6,596 nucleotides of DNA from an uncultured Erysipelotrichaceae bacterium (GCA_937893225.1 CALBJM010000371.1:1-6596); one strand, 5' to 3'; positions 1-6,249 are shown, numbered from the stretch's first letter. The notes: generated from the letters alone by a model not told the origin. Numbers and translations are program-made.

Positions 1-1331
1 TTTTAAAATATCCAAAGAAGTTTGAAAAGATGGGTGCACGTATACCAAAGGGTATTCTTTTGGCAGGCCATCCAGGTACAGGTAAAACATTATTGGCGAA
101 AGCTGTTGCGGGTGAGGCAAATGTGCCATTCTATTCTATTTCTGGTTCTGATTTTGTGGAAATGTTTGTCGGTGTTGGTGCAAGTCGTGTAAGAGATATG
201 TTTAAGAAGGCAAAGCAAACTGCGCCTTGTATTATCTTTATTGATGAAATTGATGCGGTTGGTCGTCAAAGAGGTGCTGGTTTTGGTGGCGGTCACGATG
301 AACGTGAACAGACATTGAACCAGATGCTTGTTGAAATGGATGGTATGGAAGAAAATACTGGTGTTGTCGTTATTGCGGCAACAAATAGACCGGATGTTCT
401 TGATCCTGCATTGTTGCGTGCTGGTCGTTTTGATAGACAAATTACAGTTTCTTTGCCAGATCGTAAAGGTAGAGAAGCAATCTTGAAAGTACATGCTAGA
501 AATAAGCATTTTGCTTCAGATATCGATTTAGGTGCTTTAGCAAAAAGAACACCTGGTTTCTCTGGTGCAGATCTTGAAAATGTATTGAATGAGTCAGCAA
601 TCATGGCTGTGCGTCATAATGAAGAAGAAATTACAATGTCGGATATCGATGAAGCGATTGATAGAGTTATGATGGGACCGGCTAAGGTTTCTAAGACATA
701 TGATGAAAAAACGAAGAAGTTAGTAGCATATCACGAGTCTGGCCATGCTATTGTTGGTTTGTTCATGGATAATGCACAAATTGTACAAAAGGTCACAATT
801 ATTCCTAGAGGACAAGCTGGTGGCTATAACTTAATGACACCAAAAGAAGAAAAGATGATGAATACAAAGAATGATCTTCTTGCTTCTATTACATCTTTTA
901 TGGGTGGTCGTGTAGCAGAAGAGTTGTTCTTTGATGATGTGACTACAGGTGCTTCAAATGATATTGAACGTGCAACGAATATTGCTAAAGATATGGTTAC
1001 ACTATATGGTATGAGCGATCTTGGACCAATTAAATATAATTCTGGCAGTGAGAATGTGTTCCTTGGCAGAGATTATAATCAGCCAAATAATGTTTCTGGA
1101 CAGGTTGCATTTGAAATCGATCAAGAAGTTAGAAAAATCGTGAATAGTTGTCACGATGAAGCAAAGAAGTTGATTCAGGAACATGAAGAAGAGTTGACAA
1201 GAATCGCGAATGCATTGATGGAATATGAAACATTGACTGCTGAACAGATTCAAAGAGTTGTCAATGGAGAAGATATTTCTGGTGATTTCGTGAGTGAATC
1301 AGATTCTTCTACAAGTGATCAGGTTGCATAA
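1..1331 (+). CDS. ftsH: ATP-dependent zinc metalloprotease FtsH, 5'-truncated by the window edge
   Basis: Membrane-anchored AAA+ protease that unfolds and degrades misfolded membrane proteins and short-lived regulators. The reading frame is open from base 3 with no start in view, and the ATG at 30 is internal (LKYPKKFEK precedes it in frame). The missing N-terminus, roughly 190 residues by family comparison, would carry the two membrane helices and the extracytoplasmic domain. Counting from Met at base 30, the Walker A motif is GHPGTGKT (13-20), the pore loop FVGVG (46-50), Walker B IIFIDE (68-73) and the second region of homology ATNRPD...RAGRFDR (117-136) with its arginine fingers. The zinc site is HESGH (235-239) with a likely third ligand Asp311 in TTGASNDIE. 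The C-terminus is a short acidic, Ser-rich tail. Two positions differ from the most common form: His for the first Pro of GPPGTGKT, and Ser for Ala in HEAGH. All catalytic residues are present, so the protein should be active. A terminator begins on the last base of its stop codon. Confidence 0.97.
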   Translation, partial: LKYPKKFEKMGARIPKGILLAGHPGTGKTLLAKAVAGEANVPFYSISGSDFVEMFVGVGASRVRDMFKKAKQTAPCIIFIDEIDAVGRQRGAGFGGGHDEREQTLNQMLVEMDGMEENTGVVVIAATNRPDVLDPALLRAGRFDRQITVSLPDRKGREAILKVHARNKHFASDIDLGALAKRTPGFSGADLENVLNESAIMAVRHNEEEITMSDIDEAIDRVMMGPAKVSKTYDEKTKKLVAYHESGHAIVGLFMDNAQIVQKVTIIPRGQAGGYNLMTPKEEKMMNTKNDLLASITSFMGGRVAEELFFDDVTTGASNDIERATNIAKDMVTLYGMSDLGPIKYNSGSENVFLGRDYNQPNNVSGQVAFEIDQEVRKIVNSCHDEAKKLIQEHEEELTRIANALMEYETLTAEQIQRVVNGEDISGDFVSESDSSTSDQVA

Positions 1332-1359
1332 GAGAAGTTTGAAAAAACTTCTCTTTTTT
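1331..1359 (+). terminator. Intrinsic terminator of ftsH
   Basis: A perfect 10-bp stem (AGAGAAGTTT at 1331-1340 with AAACTTCTCT at 1345-1354) closes a GAAA tetraloop (1341-1344), and the T-run spans 1354-1359. The first stem base is the last base of the ftsH TAA. The hairpin ends only 11 bases before the next start codon, so the downstream gene must be reached by readthrough or by a promoter not evident here. Confidence 0.9.
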
Positions 1360-1370
1360 GAAAGGCGTGT

Positions 1371-1742
1371 ATGAAAAAGAGTGTATTGTTAGATATTGGT
1401 GTTGGTAGTGTTACAGGTGTCGTGATGGCATTGCTTGTAATTTATATGATGGATGTTTCATTGTATAAAATATTTTCTGTTTCGTTTTATATTGCGTGTG
1501 TTGTAATGGCGGCATTGCCACATTGTTTTATTGTGATGAAAAAAGTGCATTTAATGTTGGCACCTTTGGTGATGATCGTCGTGTCGTGTCTTATTACCGT
1601 TTTGTATGGTGGTTTTGTGAGTAATGGAGCAATCGTACAAAGTAGTATATCTGGGTTGTATTTGATGACTTTTGCTTTACATGGTATTGCTTTACTTTCT
1701 TGGGGAATCAGGTTTTTGATCCATCAAAATAAAAAAAGATAA
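1371..1742 (+). CDS. Small four-helix membrane protein of unknown function
   Basis: A 123-residue, very hydrophobic protein that I do not recognise with confidence. Four probable membrane helices lie near residues 8-27, 33-56, 60-83 and 95-117, joined by short loops. The N-terminus (MKK) and C-terminus (HQNKKR) are both basic, consistent with both ends facing the cytoplasm. The start is supported by GAAAGG (1360-1365) five bases upstream of the ATG. That ribosome binding site directly follows the ftsH terminator T-run. The gene ends 22 bases before the glycoside hydrolase gene, suggesting co-transcription with it. Small four-helix proteins of this size recur in Firmicutes as uncharacterised membrane families. 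I see no catalytic or ligand-binding motif, and a role linked to FtsH or to sugar use would be guesswork. Confidence 0.8.
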   Translation: MKKSVLLDIGVGSVTGVVMALLVIYMMDVSLYKIFSVSFYIACVVMAALPHCFIVMKKVHLMLAPLVMIVVSCLITVLYGGFVSNGAIVQSSISGLYLMTFALHGIALLSWGIRFLIHQNKKR

Positions 1743-1746
1743 AGTG

Positions 1747-1755
1747 TGATAAAAT
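1747..1755 (+). promoter_or_regulatory. Possible extended -10 promoter element before the GH2 gene
   Basis: TGATAAAAT fits the extended -10 pattern TGnTATAAT with one mismatch in the hexamer (TAAAAT, 1750-1755). No -35 box lies at normal spacing, which extended -10 promoters can tolerate. A start site about seven bases downstream would fall near 1762, almost at the GH2 ATG (1765). AT-rich sequence makes chance matches common. Confidence 0.25.
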
Positions 1756-1764
1756 GGGTACACA

Positions 1765-3495
1765 ATGTTAAGTGAATGGGGAAAGAAAGTATCTGAAAAA
1801 ACACCTTGGCAGGAATATCCACGCATGCAGATGCAAAGAGATTCTTACTATAATCTCAATGGTGTTTGGGAATATCAGATAACGGAAAGAAAAGCTGATC
1901 CTAAACCAGGGCAATGGAAAAAGATCCTTGTCCCTTTTGCTTTGGGTACGCAATTATCAGGCGCAATGGAAATATTGCCAAAAGGTAAAGCAATGTGGTA
2001 TCGAAAGCAGTTTTCGTATAAGCCTAGTCCCTTGCATACGCATTTGCATTTTGAAGCAGTGGATATGGAGTGCACTGTGTTTGTAAATGGTATAGAAGTT
2101 GGTACGCATAAAGGTGGGTATACAGCTTTTTCCTTTGATATTCGTCCGTATGTGAAATATCAAAATTCATTGATGCTGCGGTGTATAGATGATGCAAACT
2201 ATGGTAAATATGCCTATGGAAAACAGAAATATGAACATGGTGGCATGTGGTATACACCAACGAGTGGAATTTGGGGAAGTGTTTGGATGGAAGATGTGTC
2301 TGAACATTGTGTGAGTGATTTGAAAATCACGCCTGATGTAGATGGTTCTTGTGTACATGTTTCTTTAGAAGGTAACTTTTCACAAGCATTGGTGACAGTT
2401 GCAGAAAATGGACATGTTGTACATTCTGGTATTACGACTGATAAAGTCTATACCGCACCGATTTCACACCCACATTTGTGGACGACAGAGGATCCATATT
2501 TATATGATCTCTATGTACAAACAGAAGATGATGTCGTGCGTTCGTATTTTGGAATGCGTCAATTTTCTATAGAAAATGATAGAAATGGTATTCCTCGATT
2601 TTGTCTAAACCATCAACCTTTGTTTTTTTCTGGGTTGCTTGATCAGGGTCTGAACATGGATGGGATGTATACGTGGGCGAGTGATGCGGCAATGGTATAT
2701 GAGTTAAAAAAAATCAAAGACATGGGTTTTAATATGTTACGAAAGCATGCAAAGATCGATAGTCGTCGTTGGTATTATCATTGCGATCGTTTAGGATTAT
2801 TAGTCATGCAGGATATGGTTTCTGGTGGTTTTATTGAACAGGACAAATTAACTACGATGATTCTTCCGAATTTGGGATTTACACGCATGTGTGATACAAA
2901 AGAACATGCATTTGTAAGAAGCGATAAAGCGTCACAAGCTGCGTATTATGAAGAGCTCGATATGATGTTGGATATGTTGTATAACAGTACGTGTATTTTT
3001 GCATGGGTGCCTTTTAATGAGGGTTGGGGGCAGTTTGATTCTCAGTCTGTTACAAAACACATTCGTGCATATGATTCTACAAGATTGATCGATAGTGCTT
3101 CTGGATGGCATGATAATGGTGCAGGTGATTTTAAGAGTATACATAATTATTTTTTCCCATTTCATGCAAAAAAAGATGCGAAGGATAGAGCTGTCATATT
3201 GAGTGAATTTGGTGGATATTCGTATTTGGAAAAGCGGCATAGTAGTGTAGATAAATTGTATGGGTATAAGAAATTTGATGATAAGTTGAAATTGATGGAG
3301 GCTATGAAAAAATTATATGAAGAAAAAGTGCTTCCTAATATTGATAAAGGATTGTCAGGTTGTGTTTATACGCAAGTATCAGATGTAGAAGATGAGTGTA
3401 ATGGTATTTTTACATTTGATAGAGAAGTGATTAAAGTAGATGAAAGAAAAATGAGAAAAATCAATGAAAAGTGTATCAGGAGATTGCGGAAATGA
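1765..3495 (+). CDS. Glycoside hydrolase family 2 protein (beta-galactosidase/beta-glucuronidase type)
   Basis: A 576-residue retaining beta-glycosidase of the GH2 clan; the substrate cannot be read from sequence. It has the usual three parts. The N-terminal jelly-roll sugar-binding domain is at about 25-178 (LNGVWEY, then VFVNG and GGYTAFSFDI). An immunoglobulin-like domain covers about 185-265, and a TIM barrel runs from about 270 to the end. The acid/base is Glu419 in WVPFNEGWGQF and the nucleophile is Glu481 in ILSEFGG, both in their expected contexts. NEGWGQFD, D-TRL-D-ASGW and the late VYTQVSDVEDECNG segment place it in a compact GH2 subgroup rather than with long LacZ enzymes. No signal peptide or anchor is present, so it is cytosolic and probably acts on imported oligosaccharides or glycosides. 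The ATG at 1765 aligns with the usual start of the family, but its ribosome binding site is weak (at best TGGGT at 1755-1759). The last four bases overlap the hslO start. No transporter or sugar regulator is nearby. Confidence 0.93.
   Translation: MLSEWGKKVSEKTPWQEYPRMQMQRDSYYNLNGVWEYQITERKADPKPGQWKKILVPFALGTQLSGAMEILPKGKAMWYRKQFSYKPSPLHTHLHFEAVDMECTVFVNGIEVGTHKGGYTAFSFDIRPYVKYQNSLMLRCIDDANYGKYAYGKQKYEHGGMWYTPTSGIWGSVWMEDVSEHCVSDLKITPDVDGSCVHVSLEGNFSQALVTVAENGHVVHSGITTDKVYTAPISHPHLWTTEDPYLYDLYVQTEDDVVRSYFGMRQFSIENDRNGIPRFCLNHQPLFFSGLLDQGLNMDGMYTWASDAAMVYELKKIKDMGFNMLRKHAKIDSRRWYYHCDRLGLLVMQDMVSGGFIEQDKLTTMILPNLGFTRMCDTKEHAFVRSDKASQAAYYEELDMMLDMLYNSTCIFAWVPFNEGWGQFDSQSVTKHIRAYDSTRLIDSASGWHDNGAGDFKSIHNYFFPFHAKKDAKDRAVILSEFGGYSYLEKRHSSVDKLYGYKKFDDKLKLMEAMKKLYEEKVLPNIDKGLSGCVYTQVSDVEDECNGIFTFDREVIKVDERKMRKINEKCIRRLRK
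3478..3483 (+). promoter_or_regulatory. Ribosome binding site that sets the hslO start
   Basis: AGGAGA lies eight bases before the ATG at 3492, inside the 3' end of the GH2 gene. It decides in favour of 3492 over the in-frame GTG at 3471, which would add seven residues and lies upstream of this site. The resulting ATGA overlap with the GH2 stop suggests translational coupling. Confidence 0.8.
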
Positions 3496-4376
3496 GAGAT
3501 GAAATAGTAATTGCTGAAGCATTGCAGGGACAAGTTAGAATACATGCGGCTTGTACAACAAAGCTTGTAGAAGAAGCACGTGTGCATCATTATTGTATGC
3601 CTACAAGTGCAGCTGCACTTGGTAGAACAATGACGGTTACCGCAATTATGGCTTCAGACTTAAAAGCATCACATGAAAAGATTACAGCAGTGTTTAATGG
3701 ACATGGCCCGGCTGGGACTGTCTTAGCACAAGCAGATGGTGCTGGAAATGTGCGTGGATTTATTGGTGATCCAAATTTATATCTGGTTAGAGAAGATGGA
3801 CATTTGGCAGTTGGACGAGCAATTGGACAGGATGGAACATTGACAGTAACGCGAGATATGGGTTTGAAGAATACCTTTTCAGGCGTTTCACAAATCCAGA
3901 GTGGAGAAGTTGGGGACGATTTTGCATATTATTTTGCGATTTCAGAACAAACGCCAAGCGTCGTTGGTGTAGGTGTGCTTGTGAATCCGGATGGTACGAT
4001 CAAGGCTGCTGGGGGTTTGATTTATCAATTGTTGCCAGGAGCAAGTGAAGAAGCAATTTCTTTTTGTGAGAAGGTTGCCGCAAAACAAAAACCAGTGAGC
4101 GAGTTAATTGATAATGGACAATCTCTAGAAGAAATCATTCATACATATTTTCCAGACGCTTCGATTTTGCAGCATCGTAATGTACAGTGGCATTGCGATT
4201 GTTCAAGAGAACGCTTTAAAGCAGGATTGATGACTTTACATGATAGTGACTTACAAGAAATGATTGAAGATGGTAAAGGTGCAGAGTGTGTTTGCCAATA
4301 TTGCAATGAGAAATATCATTTTACAACAGAAGACTTAAAGGAAATTTTGGATAGTAAGCATGTGGAAAATAGGTAA
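3492..4376 (+). CDS. hslO: Redox-regulated holdase chaperone Hsp33
   Basis: A cytosolic chaperone that is kept inactive by zinc bound to four cysteines. On oxidation the cysteines form disulfides, zinc is lost, and the protein binds unfolding proteins. The 294-residue length matches the family (about 290). The N-terminal fold is recognisable from LQGQVRIHAACTT (11-23), through the TSAAALGRTMT segment (38-48) and VFNGHGPAGTV (67-77), to the SGEVGDDFAYYF stretch (137-148). The C-terminal redox switch is complete: C235 and C237 form the CxC pair and C268 and C271 the CxxC pair (CQYC), at nearly the same positions as in well-studied relatives. Extra cysteines occur at 21, 35, 192 and 266; C266 sits beside the zinc site and might alter switching. 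The start is the ATG that overlaps the GH2 stop (ATGA), backed by AGGAGA. The 3' end overlaps dus by 17 bases. Sitting close to ftsH fits a protein-quality-control operon. Confidence 0.96.
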   Translation: MRDEIVIAEALQGQVRIHAACTTKLVEEARVHHYCMPTSAAALGRTMTVTAIMASDLKASHEKITAVFNGHGPAGTVLAQADGAGNVRGFIGDPNLYLVREDGHLAVGRAIGQDGTLTVTRDMGLKNTFSGVSQIQSGEVGDDFAYYFAISEQTPSVVGVGVLVNPDGTIKAAGGLIYQLLPGASEEAISFCEKVAAKQKPVSELIDNGQSLEEIIHTYFPDASILQHRNVQWHCDCSRERFKAGLMTLHDSDLQEMIEDGKGAECVCQYCNEKYHFTTEDLKEILDSKHVENR

Positions 4377-5334
4377 TGTTTCTATAGAGAATCCAATCGT
4401 TGCGGCACCACTTGCTGGAATTTCTAAGCCTGCATATCGTTCATTAATGCGTGAATTTGGTGCAGGATTAACTGTTTCTGAAATGATATCTGATAAAGCA
4501 TTGCATTATGAGAATGCGAAAACATTTGATATGTGCCGTACAGTAGAAAATGAGCATCCTGTATCTTTGCAATTGTTTGGAAATGATCCTGATACAATGG
4601 GAGAAGCAGCACGATATTTAACAAGTCATACAGATTGTGATTTGATTGATATCAATATGGGTTGTCCTGTAAACAAAGTTATCAAGGCCCATGCGGGTAG
4701 TTATTTGATGGCACATCCTGATGAAGCCTATGATGTTGTGCGTGCGGTAGTGACAAATACAGATCGGCCAGTGACGGTAAAGATGCGTGCTGGATGGAAT
4801 CATGAGCACATCAATTGCGTGGAAATTGCACAGTTGTGTGAAAAAGCTGGCGCGAGTGCAGTGGCAGTGCATGGTAGAACGCGTGCACAAATGTATACAG
4901 GTTCCTCTAATCTGGATTATATAAAAATGGTAAAGGAATCAGTTTCTATTCCTGTAATAGGAAATGGGGATATTCATAGCGCACAAGATGCTTTGCATAT
5001 GCTTGCATATACAAAATGTGATGCAATCATGGTAGGAAGAGCTTTGATTGGAAAACCATATTTGATTCGCGAAATTCGAAATGCACTGGAAGGAAAAGAA
5101 TCTGTAGAAGTTTCTTATGCAGAAAGATTAGATTTGTGTGCTGAATATGCAAGAAGACTTTGTGCTGATGAGACAGAATATGTTGGAATTCGTGAGATTC
5201 GTGGTATAGCACCAATGTATTTAACAGGTATGCCACATGCTTCGCATTATAAACAGGCTTTAACACAAGTTGATTCTCTACATGCATTTAATACAGTCAT
5301 AGAAGAATATAAAGAAAAATTAAAAGAAAAATGA
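4360..5334 (+). CDS. dusB: tRNA-dihydrouridine synthase (DusB-like)
   Basis: An FMN enzyme that reduces specific uridines in the tRNA D-loop to dihydrouridine using NADPH. The 324-residue protein starts MWKIGNVSIENPIVAAPLAG, the standard family opening (usual core APMAG). The catalytic cysteine is C102 in INMGCPVNKV. Other landmarks are QLFG (71-74), K141 and R143 in KMRAGW, HGRTRAQMYTG (171-181), the FMN phosphate region NGDI (202-205), and VGRA (225-228). The C-terminal helical domain reads EIRGIAPMYLTGMP (279-292), where many DusB proteins have a R-K-H-x-x-W-Y-x-K-G form. The histidine and tryptophan are therefore not conserved, which may reflect lineage or tRNA preference. The start overlaps hslO by 17 bases and has only a weak site upstream (TTGGAT), so translational coupling is likely. 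A terminator hairpin begins within the stop codon. The symbol reflects the closest subgroup and is less certain than the family. Confidence 0.93.
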   Translation: MWKIGNVSIENPIVAAPLAGISKPAYRSLMREFGAGLTVSEMISDKALHYENAKTFDMCRTVENEHPVSLQLFGNDPDTMGEAARYLTSHTDCDLIDINMGCPVNKVIKAHAGSYLMAHPDEAYDVVRAVVTNTDRPVTVKMRAGWNHEHINCVEIAQLCEKAGASAVAVHGRTRAQMYTGSSNLDYIKMVKESVSIPVIGNGDIHSAQDALHMLAYTKCDAIMVGRALIGKPYLIREIRNALEGKESVEVSYAERLDLCAEYARRLCADETEYVGIREIRGIAPMYLTGMPHASHYKQALTQVDSLHAFNTVIEEYKEKLKEK

Positions 5335-5461
5335 AAAGATGCCGAGGGGATGGCATCTTTTCTTTTAGGGGTTAGTTTTGGGAATGATGTTGTCAGATAT
5401 TTCTATCTGACGATTATTAATATACATTTGGATTGTGGAAAAATAATGTGTGGAGTGTGAA
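5331..5461 (+). repeat. Structured intergenic repeat, copy A
   Basis: First of two direct copies of an element of about 130 bases (second at 5493-5622). In order it holds: hairpin 1 (5333-5362) with loop GAGGGGAT at 5344-5351; a linker containing GGGGTTAGTTTTGGG (5368-5382); hairpin 2, GTCAGATA-TTTC-TATCTGAC (5392-5411); and a tail with TATTAATATACATTT and GATTGTGGAAAAATAATGTG (5415-5450). From 5368 to the end I count about nine differences from copy B, roughly 90 percent identity. Three stem pairs of hairpin 1 differ from copy B and all remain paired. The left end overlaps the dus stop. The strand is given relative to dus; the true transcribed strand is unknown. I do not recognise a named RNA family. 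Confidence 0.85.
5333..5366 (+). terminator. Terminator of dus, formed by hairpin 1 of repeat copy A
   Basis: An 11-bp stem (5333-5343 with 5352-5362) carries the 8-base loop GAGGGGAT and is followed by TTTT at 5363-5366. The stem begins at the second base of the TGA stop. The loop is larger than in a typical terminator and is identical in copy B, so the hairpin may do more than terminate. Confidence 0.75.
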
Positions 5462-5483
5462 TGTTCTGTGAATAATGTATGGA
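5442..5483. repeat. Short direct repeat AATAATGTRTGGA
   Basis: AATAATGTGTGGA (5442-5454, in the tail of repeat copy A) recurs as AATAATGTATGGA (5471-5483) with one mismatch, 29 bases later. A related AATAATGTGCGGA occurs in copy B at 5603-5615. The extra unit explains much of the spacer between the two large copies. Confidence 0.6.
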
Positions 5484-5492
5484 ACAAGACAA

Positions 5493-5622
5493 ATGAAAAA
5501 TGTACCGAGGGGATGGTACATTTTTCAAGGGGGTTAATTTTGGGAATGATATGTCAGATATCTCCATCTGACGTTTATTAATATACATTTAGATTGTGGA
5601 AAAATAATGTGCGGAATGTGAA
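5493..5622 (+). repeat. Structured intergenic repeat, copy B
   Basis: Second copy of the element at 5331-5461, in the same orientation, displaced by about 162 bases. Hairpin 1 is a 12-bp stem (5495-5506 with 5515-5526) with the same loop GAGGGGAT (5507-5514). Hairpin 2 is GTCAGAT-ATCTCC-ATCTGAC (5553-5572). The tail repeats TATTAATATACATTT and GATTGTGGAAAAATAATGTG (5576-5611). It ends 13 bases before the stop codon of the convergent minus-strand gene. Unlike copy A it is not joined to an upstream gene, so it cannot be explained only as the dus terminator. One single-base indel between the copies in the linker breaks any shared reading frame, which argues against a conserved peptide. Confidence 0.85.
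5495..5526. terminator. Hairpin 1 of repeat copy B, likely two-way terminator
   Basis: The 12-bp stem is flanked by A-rich sequence on the left arm and T-rich sequence on the right arm (TTTTT at 5521-5525 read rightward; TTTTT at 5500-5496 read leftward). It could end leftward transcripts of the 5635-6198 gene and any readthrough from dus. The U-runs lie within the stem rather than after it, so efficiency is uncertain. Confidence 0.5.
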
Positions 5623-5634
5623 AAGTATCTGAAG

Positions 5635-6198
5635 TTATTGGAGATGTTCCTTTAAAATAAAGTAAGCATTTTCTACTGCTTGTTGTGGTGTAGTGCCATC
5701 TCCGCAAATACCAGGATATCCTGGTATGTTTGCAACAAAATGTAATGTACCATGCATTTCATAGGCATAAACAAATAGAGGATAGTTGTATTCTTCGTGC
5801 TCAGGTAGTGTGCGCAGCGCATAGTCATCGCCAGAACATAAAAATTGTTCGACTTCCGTTTTTGTTAAATTTCTATGTACTGCAGATTTGTATGCATAGT
5901 ATTCTCTGTAGCGGAAATATAGTCCTTGTTGAATTTCTACAATATTTAAAAAATCAATACCATATCCTAAGTATTGGCCAATATGCCAATTGTTTGCTGT
6001 GCTGTTTTGATAAGTGGCTAATGCTTCGTCAAATTCGTATTCATCAATAGGGAATGGTTGTGGTTCTTGGTTGTAGAAATGGGTTGTGTAGTCTGCGATA
6101 TAAGCAGGTATATCAATGTTATGAAATTGATCCAGATTGTTTGCAACAAGATTTTGTGCATGCATAATTGCTTGTATAGCACCTTCCGTTTTGTTCAT
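5635..6198 (-). CDS. Uncharacterised protein with a C-terminal HicB-like domain
   Basis: A 187-residue soluble protein with no signal peptide or membrane helix, rich in Tyr and Phe. The N-terminal two thirds match nothing I recognise. The last 50 residues (about 138-187) read as YPLFVYAYEMHG, then FVANIPGYPGICGDG, then TTPQQAVENAYFILKEHL. This follows the HicB antitoxin-type layout: a strand, a turn, F-x-x-x-x-P-G-x-P-G, a Gly-Asp, then T-x-x-x-A-x-x-N-A in a helix. That fold often serves as an antitoxin or in small regulatory proteins. Here it is at the C-terminus, lacks the usual trailing DNA-binding segment, and no HicA toxin gene adjoins it, so a classic HicAB pair is unlikely. The start is ATG 6198, six bases after GAGGTG; a GTG at 6207 lies within that site and would add only three residues. 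The gene is monocistronic, has its own promoter, and converges on dus with the repeat pair between. Function is unknown; the domain call is moderate. Confidence 0.82.
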   Translation of the reverse strand: MNKTEGAIQAIMHAQNLVANNLDQFHNIDIPAYIADYTTHFYNQEPQPFPIDEYEFDEALATYQNSTANNWHIGQYLGYGIDFLNIVEIQQGLYFRYREYYAYKSAVHRNLTKTEVEQFLCSGDDYALRTLPEHEEYNYPLFVYAYEMHGTLHFVANIPGYPGICGDGTTPQQAVENAYFILKEHLQ

Positions 6199-6204
6199 GA
6201 AAAA

Positions 6205-6210
6205 CACCTC
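6205..6210 (-). promoter_or_regulatory. Ribosome binding site that sets the start of the HicB-like gene
   Basis: GAGGTG on the minus strand lies six bases before ATG 6198. Because the alternative GTG start (6207-6205) is part of this site, the ATG is preferred. Confidence 0.8.
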
Positions 6211-6221
6211 TTTTCATGAAT

Positions 6222-6249
6222 ATTTTAGGACCGTTTATGACGTTTTCAA
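6222..6249 (-). promoter_or_regulatory. Sigma-A type promoter for the HicB-like gene
   Basis: On the minus strand, TTGAAA (6249-6244) and TAAAAT (6227-6222) are separated by 16 bases, each one base from consensus. Initiation would fall near 6215, giving a very short leader that still contains the ribosome binding site. Confidence 0.65.

Noticed and set aside
1754..1771. Five-codon frame (MGTQC) overlapping the GH2 start
   Set aside because: Too short to support, with no ribosome binding site; it may be chance.
3471..3491. GTG at 3471 as the hslO start
   Set aside because: It lies before the AGGAGA site, adds residues not typical of Hsp33, and ATG 3492 has proper spacing and the expected N-terminus.
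90..4890. Several minus-strand frames of 60-139 residues opposite ftsH, GH2, hslO and dus
   Set aside because: They are rich in His, Cys and Ile as expected for antisense of AT-rich coding DNA, lack start signals, and lie wholly opposite well-supported genes.
5403..5588. 61-residue minus-strand frame across both repeat copies (MYINKRQMEISD...)
   Set aside because: The equivalent frame in copy A (MYINNRQIEISD...) ends after about 20 residues because of an indel, substitutions are not biased to silent sites, and there is no convincing ribosome binding site. The conservation is at RNA or DNA level.
5331..5622. CRISPR-like or transposon-end interpretation of the repeat pair
   Set aside because: There are only two long units, with no uniform short spacers, no cas genes, no transposase and no terminal inverted repeats or target duplication that I can see.
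5730..6050. 106-residue plus-strand frame
   Set aside because: Antisense to the HicB-like gene with no good start signal; it is a shadow of the real gene.
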